A stretch of 64,000 bases of DNA from Paraescarpia echinospica (taxonomy: Eukaryota; Annelida; Polychaeta; Sabellida; Siboglinidae), in the NCBI GenBank assembly GCA_020002185.1, contig CM034535.1:69861228-69925227 (forward strand), read 5' to 3'. Below, in pieces: positions 1-11,400 of this stretch; the stretch's first letter is position 1; each line of letters begins with the position of its first letter. The notes under the pieces were generated by a model that worked only from the letters and a program-made list of their open reading frames with translations, was not told where the DNA came from and did no database searches. Position numbers and translations under genes: made by a program.

Positions 1-861
1 GCGTTGATGCCTTTGCTGGGGTATAAATTGAATGTCAGTAGTCCATGCGCGTTTGGCAGCAAATATATGAGACAACCCCTGAACGTTCCGACACCACACG
101 ATCACTTGAGAGGACCGTCGGATCGCCATTATCACTCGACGCAGATGTGCATTTCTTCGTAGCCCACCTCCGCCTCTCCACCACGCCATATGTTGAACTT
201 CCCCGCTGCGCTTGGAGATTTCCATTCTTTTAGATGCGTTGCTAGTAGAATATATCTCCTATTTTATTGTTGATATTAATTAATTCATAGTCAGGTAATG
301 TTGCCTAGTTGACTACAATTGCTAAGAGAAGGTTAAAACCCCTCACCTTTGATGTTTGTTTGAATGTCATGTTTATTTATACATTGTATTGTTTGTCGAA
401 TCATGAACAATAATCGGTTCTTTGTGTCAATACAATTGCTCTGATGTAGTTTATGCCATGCCATTTGATCATAGGCAATGAATATTGCCCATTTACAACT
501 TGACACTGTTTCTGTTATCGTATACATCAAACTAGCTGCGGCCATTCCGACTATACCTGCAGTTAATTATAGCAATAGCCCGACAGAAGACAAACATTAT
601 TATTATAATATTTCATTATATATTTATTTATGTAAACAAAGCTGATCACGTTTTTGTTTTTATCGCAAGTCGTTAACAGTGTACGTTTTTAAGAAAGCGA
701 CAAGGTACATACCCGGTAAGCATTAATTGGTGTCAGCTTGTTTCGTCGACTCTGTTTTTCAAAATACATTCATTCTTAAATTTAGATGATAACTTGAAAT
801 GCCATTCTTTTTATTAGTTGTACTAGTTTCTTATTCATTTGTTTCGATCGATCCAGCAAAT
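1..861. other. AT-rich sequence with no recognisable gene
   Basis: No coding region, RNA gene or repeat is recognised here. The few short open frames have no recognisable motif and no splice-site support. The interspersed repeat that is found three times in the window begins at about 862. Confidence 0.5.
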
Positions 862-3222
862 TAATAAGACGTAGTCATTTAATGAAACAATAGTTTTAGC
901 TCATTTTATTAACTCGTATCCAGCGTTGTATTGACAGCGAAATCCTAAATCGTACCCAACGCAGGGCCATAGTTAGGGGGTTCGATGGATGGTGTTTTCA
1001 AAAAATACAGCGACATAACGATCAACTGCAATAGTCGATGTCGTGACGCAATACTATCGATAGTAAATTTAACTAATATAGTTATTGGCGATAGCACAGT
1101 GAACTATCGATAATAAGGATACTTGGCCAAACATATCAGGATATTTATTTTTGTCGCTGTAATACATATGTGATTTGTCAACTTTATTATGTAATACTAC
1201 TTATTTACCGAGTCCACCGACCCAACATCAACAGTTGTCGATGAAAACACTCAATTATTGTCATTGAGAAACAACTGACCAAATCTAAGCAATGGCGTCA
1301 CCCACCAATGTTGGCTTGGTTCATGCGAGTTGTAGTTTAACTGACATCAACTAAAATAATAGCATATTTATCTTCCATGAGATTATCGTGATAGCATCGC
1401 AACTGGCATAGAAATTATAGTTATCATGATACTTTTGCGACACAGAAACTATCCAATACTGTCAGTTAATGCCTGCATATAATGTTGACTTTAGTGGCCA
1501 GAGAATAGGCGTGGACAACGAAAGAGGAGGACTGCGACATTAACAAGTATCTGGACTATTTACAATGCTGCATTTAAAGTACTTCTTCATTGGTCAATCA
1601 TGTAACGTATTCTTGTACGCTAAACACATACATTATTAACGGTAGATTATTCGTTTTCATAGGTATGTACGGTCATCTACCCAGAATTAGCCACAGTAGT
1701 AATTTGTAACACGAAGTCAGCTAGACTGGACGTAGGAACATGAGAAATCGTTCAAGCAGTATTGCGGTTAATTTAGCCTGCCTTGGCAGTATTGCCAATA
1801 AAGCTTGTTTTGAAACGGGATGTATTTTTTATCATTTGAACATGCTCCGGGGTAGTGTCTTTCAGATTGCGAACGTTGTTACGCGCTTACTATACACAAT
1901 TTGGCGACCAGCATACCTTCAACCCAGTTATTATATTCTTCACAATTATTATTAATTAATTAATTAAAAACTAGGAACAGACTGCCTCCTTTTAAAAGAA
2001 CATATAGATTCACTGATTGTGCTTTCGCTGATTACATCACTTGTGTGCATGTTAAGCCAATAACACACTGGTACCCTTTCGTCCAACCTATTCAACAAAT
2101 AGTTTATACCAAACGTCGTTACTTCCGATACATTCATTTGGAAACCAAAAGTGTCCACATTAGCGATAATATTATTATATAGTAGCAAAAATATACGTCA
2201 CCTGACGGGATTCCTTGGAAGATGACAGTCGTGATAGTAAAATTTACCAAATGTTAGAAAACACACAGCATCGGTACACAATCACACGCTCTCATACACT
2301 CGGTGTTTGTTCGAAACGAAGAAGTTCGGCGAGAATGTGAAGTTCACGTCCATCGATAGACCCTAGTCGTCATAGTGTGCATAATTATCAATTAATAATT
2401 ATACGTAGTGCTATGCTATTAGAATAAGGGTAGACATATGCATTTCTGTGTCAGCGTCTACTCCATATTACCAAGTCTATGATCCAGGGGCCGTTTTCCT
2501 GAAGTATTTGTCGGGCGCTTCTAGCGACTGTTAGGTCACATTTCATGTATTAAGAGGAAATTATGTTATAAGCTCCGAACAACTGATCTACCCCATAGAA
2601 GAAAATGTTGACATATAGGGTATTTTCAAAAGATATAGGACTTACGTCCCATTCTAGGGGGTCGCAGATTAATCCCTGTTTGACGCTCGATGTTTAAGCA
2701 GTCGAAGAGGAAAACGTCAACTTACCCGCAAACACACGCAAGCTCAATTGTAAGTAGATTTGATAGATTTGTGTAAAATGAAAAAGAGGAATCCGACATT
2801 TAATAAAAACCAGTCACTCCAACAGAAAAGGCAACATGCCAACTGTTTCGACACCTTTGTAGAAGAAGCGATAGTCTTCTTACACCTGCATGCCTATTTT
2901 TGTTTGTTACGCTTGTATTTGTCCGTAGAAAAACACTATGGAAGCATTTTATCTGTTATAAATTATATTTGCTTGCAGTTATACACGTAGTTTTTAATGA
3001 CCAGAATTGAGAAGAAACGACATGCCGCTTTAGATAAAAACTTTGTCATTTCATCCAGTTCCATCTGCTTTTTCTGGAGGTTCCTTCTGTTTATGCTGCC
3101 TGAATTGCAGTTCGACCCAAATAGTTCATATATAATTATGTAATGCCAACTTATACTTGTAAAACATTTCACCTAAAAGGTATCCCATAATACTATCTAA
3201 GACGTGATGGTTTTAGATATAA

Positions 3223-3227
<5 letters not shown>

Positions 3228-3253
<26 letters not shown>

Positions 3254-3286
3254 GTATACACACATATATATATATATATATATATG
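3228..3286. repeat. (TA)n microsatellite
   Basis: Alternating AT with a short CACA interruption, inside copy 1 of the 3.3-kb repeat. Confidence 0.85.
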
Positions 3287-3717
3287 TAAGTATGTATATT
3301 AGCAAAGACGCTCGTCACCTGACTGGGTGCCTTGGCAGATGACAGCCGTGATAGTAACATTTGCGAAATGTTAGAAAACACACGCGCTCGCAGATTATCG
3401 TTATGTGTTTAAAATGACGACGGTCCGAGATAATGCGAAGTTCATGTCCATCGATAGGCCCTAATCGTGATAGCGTAGATTTATTAATTAGTATTCGTAT
3501 TGCCATACTATTGGTAGGAGGGTAGACATCAGCATTATTGTATCTGCGTCTACTCCATGTTGCCAATTCAATGACGCAGGGACCGTTTTCCTGAAGTATT
3601 TGCCAAGCGCGCGTGGCTCCTGTGATTGTTAGGTTACGTTTTATGTATTACGCGCATATTATGTTTTAAGCTCCGAACAAATGATTCATCCCATTAACGG
3701 TTAGATTCTTGACAACT

Positions 3718-4172
<455 letters not shown>

Positions 4173-4655
4173 ACATTGCCCTATCGTCACCCGCCACGCC
4201 GCACCCACCGCTTTGTCGGTCGTCTGCTATTCAATGTTCCACATGTGTTATCCTCAGTTATGTTGATCGCCGTGCATTAGGTTATGCTACATGGGAGGCC
4301 ACATTGTGGAACTTTCAACGATTAGAACTGGCTGCCAATAAGTAAAAAATAAATGAAAATCATCAGTATTCAAAAAGTAGGCGAAACATGATAAAAGATG
4401 ATTTTATTTCTCTCTACATTTGATTTTAATATGTGTGTCTTCACTATAATTAGTTACAGTATTGTAGTGATTTATTTTTAACTTATTTTATCTTCCATAT
4501 TTAGCTTCACACCACATTTGCTCTATAATTGTATTAAACATTAGCTATGCAATAAAACTTGTATGTCCTTGACAGTGGACACGTCCGTTTGTTGACGACG
4601 TGGCTTCTTTGGACCCGTGCCAATGGCCACAACACGACAGTCACCTTCTGATTTC

Positions 4656-4663
4656 TATATAAA
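4656..4663 (+). promoter_or_regulatory. TATA box of the Cys-rich peptide gene, copy A
   Basis: TATATAAA lies about 75 bp upstream of a strong 5' splice donor (GTAAGG at 4738). This fits a short non-coding first exon starting near 4686. The matching acceptor is at 4928, after a pyrimidine-rich stretch, and the initiating ATG follows at 4945. Confidence 0.6.
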
Positions 4664-4944
4664 GAGAGAGCCGGCGCCGGATTTACCACCGAAGGGGATA
4701 GACTTGTCACGTGAACGTAAACTTCTTTGTGGATAAGGTAAGGAGAGTTGTCATTCTCTTTCAGGAAAAGGTTTTGTTAAAAGTGATTGTACACATTATT
4801 ACAGAAGAAATAATTCAACTAGTAAGTATTGGCGAATAAGCATTACGTTTGATAATTAGCACTACAATAAGAAGTCCATGCGTTCTTTCTACCAATTTGC
4901 TTAATTTCTTATTTGTCTACTTACATAGTTGCTTTGGAGAGACA

Positions 4945-5016
4945 ATGCGTGTGAGTGCCGTCTTGCTGTTTGCCTTGCTGGCGTTGGTGGTTGTAGCGGC
5001 TCACGAAACGGCTAAA
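4945..5016 (+). CDS. Signal-peptide exon of the Cys-rich peptide gene
   Basis: Twenty-four codons: Met, Arg, a hydrophobic core of Ala/Leu/Val/Phe, then a polar AHETAK end. A GTAAGT donor follows immediately. The upstream in-frame Met at 4849 lies in the inferred 5'-UTR intron, so ATG 4945 is preferred. No equivalent exon is found in front of the second gene copy. Confidence 0.75.
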
Positions 5017-5449
5017 GTAAGTGGCACAATTCATATTGTATTGCTAGTTACGTCTTATTTGAAACTGCTTGTATGCAAACAAAAACATGCCGATGTTAGA
5101 TAATTAATGCAAACTACGAGATCCACAATACAGCGTAACACAATTAAGCTCAACTTTTTTTATTGACGGTGTCATCGTTGGTGTTATCATAATTATTGTA
5201 GTTGTTGTTATAACAACTTCATTCGCTTATAATATTAGTTTCATATCTCTAGAATATAGACATGTTGATATCGCATTAACACCACGATTGTTGGGCATCA
5301 ACGAAAAAGAATGTTCATATGCATGTCCAATGCCATCAGTTAGATTGCTGATGTTATAAGGATGCTAGTAGCCAGAAATCAGCGGGATGTCGAATACTGA
5401 CAACATTCGAGTGTCATCAACAGTGTATTGTACCTGTTATACAAATATA

Positions 5450-5480
<31 letters not shown>

Positions 5481-8400
5481 CATACATATATACTTATACA
5501 TACATATACAATATATATATATATATATATATCAATATATATATACGCACATATATATACACACATGTATATTTCAACAAATTAACATTTGAGTGCACAT
5601 TTCCCTTCCTAACGTACGTTTATGTATCTTCTAGTACTTATTGACGAAGTCATGCATGCATACCCGGAGATACTCTACGCACTGGGAAAGGGGTGATTGG
5701 TATTTTTCAATATACTACTATAGCAAGCAATGTATGCAACGCACGACCAAGTTGGATCGGTATACGAAGATCTACGAAGCTTGCGAAATTATTAATTATT
5801 TACTAATACGTTACCTTTGGTTAATTAATAGGAAGAAACTGATGATCTGAGTTTGTCGGTGAATGAAGAAAGCGACGAGGCATCTGGTGAGTGTTAGCTA
5901 CGTCAATGATGGGTTCTTTGAAACACACACTGGCTTTACGAATACGAATAAATTTATTTCAGGCAATAAAAACAATATGAAATTCAACTGCATTTACGTA
6001 TGTAGGCAAGTACGTACGTTCGTACGTACGTACGTACGTACGTACATATCTACGTATGTATGTGTGTATGTATGTATGTATGTATGTATGTATGTATGTA
6101 TGTATGTATGTATGTATGTGTCTATATTTGTATGTATGTATATATGCATGTATGTATGTTTAGGTATTTACGTATATGCGTGTGTACGTGTGTTCGTATG
6201 CACGCTTGCAAGTTTGCATGTGTGTACGTGTGTGTGAGGTAAGTTTGGTGATATTCTGTCCTCCGAATATCCAATACTTATTAAGTATGTGAATAAACTG
6301 ATTACTTTAGTTCACAAAGACTAATGCACATGCATGTATACGCGGCAGAATCATTTCATCTGTTCATCCTGATTGTTATTCCGATGTTTTAAAAGTGCTT
6401 AAAATGTTCATGCAGATTCCTGTTAAAGTCGTTTCTGTGGCTGGTTCTGTATTGTATAGGCACACTCATCTGTCTGCTACAATATATATTGGTTTATTCC
6501 AACCTGTAACAAAATCATTGACTGACTTTGTTTTCATGTATACGAGTAATGAATTATGCCAAGTCACATATATATGTGTGCATTTCTTTCTTTGCAGTTG
6601 ATGGCGATCGTGTTAAAAGAGGTAATATATGATGGTTTTATAAATTGATAAAGTTGATTGAGTAAAATTATTTATGCAAGCAACAACACGGAGACAAATA
6701 TAGATATGAAAAAGGCCAAATGGATGACGTTTATTTATTATGAGTAACCAGTGTATAAGCCTTTTTGGCACACTGTAATATTTAAATAAAAGAAATGTGG
6801 ACTCTACAACCCAATGCCAGGCCTGTGACTGAGCCCATACTAGTCTCCTGAACATCAGGCTGTTAGAGCCCACATTTCAACATATAAAGCAGCAGCGGTA
6901 TTCCTAGAACAATTGAAAGGAATGACATGTAATCACAGCAGAGCTTGTTATGTGTAGAGTTAATTTTAAAGCCAACATGATTAACTAAGCCAACATGATT
7001 AACTAAAAAGTGCCTTTCTGAATACCACGCTATCTGCTGCCAAAAGCACTAAATCTAAAATTATACTAATACCAAATGTGGGGGTATTTCGCCCCGATAT
7101 ATACAATTCCATACTATTCCTAAATCGAAAGTGGAAAAGAAAAAGACATGCAACATCTCTTGCAATAAAACCCCGTGAACACATCCGGTGCAAACCCTAT
7201 GCTCACAATCAATTATAAATGTGGGGAAAGCATCGAGACCAGCAACCCCTTTCCAATAACGATGCACAAATCATGACTATACATCAAACATTCCTGGACG
7301 AAAAGTAGGGAGGCGGGTGGGTCAAATTAGACAAACGTCTGCCCCTTTATGCTTTCGCAAACGGAGTGCGGGATCAGCTTAGGATTCTCCCGAGGGACGC
7401 GCGCCAGTGCGCGCTGATTGGTTGATTTGATTCTCCCCACGGGAGTAATTAACACGTCCTTGCATAAATTAGCCTCCTCTAATGGGAGGCCTCCGTGTGC
7501 TGTTGTCTTGCACAAAGTCCAGTATGCAAATCGGCTGTGCCAGATGTGCACACCATCATTTATGCAAGCAACAACACGGAGACAAATATAGATATGAAAA
7601 AGGCCAAATGGATGACGTTTGTTTATTATGGGTAACCAGTGTATAAGCCTTTTTGGCACACTGTAATATTTAAATAAAAGAAATGTGGACTCTACAACCC
7701 AATGCCAGGCCTGTGACTGAGCCCATACTAGTCTCCTGAACATCAGGCTGTTAGAGCCCACATTTCAACATATAAAGCAGCAGCGGTATTCCTAGAACAA
7801 TTGAAAGGAATGACATGTAATCACAGCAGAGCTTGTTATGTGTAGAGTTAATTTTAAAGCCAACATGATTAACTAAGCCAACATGATTAACTAAAAAGTG
7901 CCTTTCTGAATACCACGCTATCTGCTGCCAAAAACACTAAATCTAAAATTATACTAATACCAAATGTGGGGGTATTTCGCCACAGGTCACCGAACATGTG
8001 ACCCCCCCACATAAACAAACCAGGCCTAACCGAAACCATTTTATCCTTTTAAGCTATTCTGATGTACTTCCTGCCGCTCTTATCTGCGCGTCAGATTCAC
8101 CCCGCAATGCTGCCGCGGTAACTGCCCCAATGCGGAAGCTGTGGCCCTTAAAGCCACTAGTCTGATATCCACAGAAACCCAGCAATCGCTTTAAAGACAC
8201 ATCAAATTCACTGCGTAGCATTGGAGAGCCATCCGCATAGGCAATTAAAGATGATTGTATCTGACCTCTACCTGACTGAAACTCTCTCATAAAGGAAGCA
8301 AGGTATATGGGTGAACCAGGGATGCACTCACCTCTCACCTGGAGGGACTGCGGACCCTGCCGCGTGCTATGTTTGAAACGACGGAAGGAAATTGATATTA

Positions 8401-11400
8401 GATCTCCTGACATTAACACGTCACCCAACTGCGATTGGATATAATTCTAAAACAGCGGCATTGAGTGAACGCCACGCCTCTGGCCACAGGCCCCAAAACC
8501 ATTCTACTCCACACAAAGCCCCATAACCTACTCCTCCCGCAGCATCAGTGTACAGCTGAAGATAGTCACCTGTTATGAAGTCATCATCCAAGAGGAAAGA
8601 TTTGCCATTGAAATGTTGCAAAAATTCTAGCCACACTTGTAGATCAAGTTTTGCCTGCCTCGTCAAGCGGATATGATAATGTGGCTTACATACGCCGATT
8701 GTCAAATCGATTAAACGGCGTAAAAATGGTCTGCCAGGTTTGATTACAGAACATGTGAATCCCAAAATCCCGAGTAGCTGTTGTAACTCCTTCAGTGTCA
8801 CGTTCTGTCTGTCAAGAAAAAGTCACTAGTAATGCCCTGGCTTTATCCAACTTATCCTCTGGAAGCCTAGCCTCTTGGTTGACAGTATCTAGAATAATTC
8901 CTAGAAAAGGGATCGAGGTGGACGGGCCAACTGTTTCATCAGGTGCTAGCAGTACCCCAATTTCCTTGCAAAGGTCAACAAATGCCATCAGATCCTGATT
9001 ACACTTATCTGCTGAATCAGACACAATTATGAAATCATCGATCACGTGAATCATTGCTGTCACACCCAGTTTGACCTTTGCCACCCACTCTAGAGCCGTA
9101 CTGAAACAATCAAGAAATGGCACATGAACTAGAGCAGCCCATAGGCAAAACAGCATCCATAAAATACTGCCCCCTCCACCTAAAACCCAACATTGGCCTA
9201 TCTGCTGGCGAGACTGGTATGATACGGAAAGCCGATTCGACATCTACTTTAGCCACGTACACAGGTTTTGGCGAATCCGTAATAACATCAATGGCATCCT
9301 GAATTGTGGCATAAGTGACAGATGATATATCCTGTGGAATGTAAACATTAACAGATGAACCTTCTGGGTGTGACAAATGGTGAATCATTGTAAATTCACC
9401 TGGATTCTTATGGACAACACCTAGTGGGGAGATTCTGTAGTTATGACAGGATGGAGGAACGTCATAAGGCCCCAGCACCCTGCCTAATGACAGCTCTTTC
9501 GCTATCTCCTTATCTATAACTTGTGAATATTCATCAGCAGATTTTAAACTGCATACATTGACATCAAACTGCGTTGGCAAGTCAAAACAACCTATTTTAA
9601 AACCATGTGAAAACCCATGTACAAGATACTTGCGTAGGTCGCTGTCATAACCAGTCAACCTTTCATGCAAAACTGCAGGAGAAACCGGGGAGGGCAACTT
9701 ACCTCCTGACCCAGGGGGTGAACCACTGGCAGCTGGTTGTCTACCTGGGAAAAGTGTGTTACTTGAGGGCCCTGGTCTACCTGGGGGGCCTGGTCTAACT
9801 GAGGGGTTTGGTCGAGCTGGTGGGCTTGTAACCGGTGGGCTACTGGACTGTGGGCGTTTCCCCATGGTTTGAAAGCACCGCACAGCGGGATGGCCACTGC
9901 CGCCACACGACTGGCACTTGTGTGCAAAGTAGCAAGAGGCTTTGTCACACCACTCCCCCCGATTGTAGACAAAGCAGGGACCGACATATGTGGACTGGGC
10001 CCTACCCTTGCTTGGAAAGGGAAAACTTGCCTGGCGTCTAACTGTCTGGGACGCTTTCAACCATAACTCCCAGTTGATGGAGTCCCAGGACCACCCCCTG
10101 AGATAACGCAGGGACCTAAATGCTTCATCATAGGTCTGCCAGTCACCCCCTTCCTCAGCAACAACTCGATTAACTCTGTACCTGGTACGGTGTTAGTGTT
10201 TGGCCATGGGGTCGCCCTTGCGTTGCCCTGGCAAGCCGACAGGGGTGGCACAGTTTCGTTCGCGGTCAAGGGACGTGTCACTTCTGGGATAGGACCGTGG
10301 CCGGAAGCGGCTGCCAGCTGGGCGGCGCTGCCAAAGGCGGCTGACTCAGACGTCAATGCCGGATCTGGGCGCAGCACTGTTGGGGCCGGACGCAAAGCCT
10401 GCACCATCGAGTGTATCTCATGAAGCATCTTTTCCGATGCCGCCATCCGCCGCTCCATGTCCCGCTCCCACGCAGATTGTGGTCCGACTGGCCCGAGTGT
10501 GCCATTTACCACTGCCTGCAGATCGGCAGCGTCCTCGAAGTTCTCATGGACCGAACACTGCAATGGAGGCGTGCCCAACGCGACGAGTGGTGGCGGGTAG
10601 GCGAGCAAGACGGGCGGTGGCGGCATGCCCCCCGAAACAGGCGGTGGCGGGGCGGCCAACGGGACAGCTGTGGCAGCCGTTCGCGAACGTGTCTGCCGAG
10701 TCAGCGATGCCCGACGCGCCGGTCGACCACGTCCACGTGTAGCTCGAGGCATTCTACAAATCAAATAACACCGCAGACAATCTCACAGTAGATAGAACAA
10801 GAAACGTTAGATATAGTGAATCTGATTAATGTAGACAAACACTGTCCGCAACAACGCTATCCACCCAAACCGGAGCATTTTCAATATACCACAAAGTTAC
10901 TTGTGCCACCAACCAATGTAAATTGTCAGACAAACTGCCAGTATACATACACTGCATAAGTAGATGGGTATACTTGTTGAAAACATTATGACACAATGGT
11001 TCATACACAATATAATAATCGCCTGTGGCCCTCCCACATGTATAAACATGACAACTGTCTAGCATAAAATTTACCAGCATAACTGACAAAACCTAGTCCA
11101 TGTCTTGTCTGTAAGAGTCTACATAGAAGTTAGAATAGTTGCCTGTGGCCTTCCCACAAAAACGTGCATAAACACGACAACTGTATAGCATAAAGTCTAC
11201 TGGCATAACCAACAAAACTGTCATGTCTCATCCGTTAAAGTCTGAACACAATGTAGAATAGTTGCTCGTGGCCGTCAAAACTAACAAAAATCCATCCACT
11301 CTTGGTATGTAAGTCTACACACAATTTAGAATAGTTGCCGGTGGCCCTCCCACCAAAACGTATATAAATACGACAACTGTATAGCATAAAGTTTACCGGC

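Noticed and set aside
5863..6242. Cys-Met-Tyr-Val repeat open frames
   Set aside because: Translations of (GTAT)n arrays inside an intron.
7327..7761. 144-codon minus-strand frame
   Set aside because: It lies across the fused split direct repeats of the Ngaro element and shows no protein motif.
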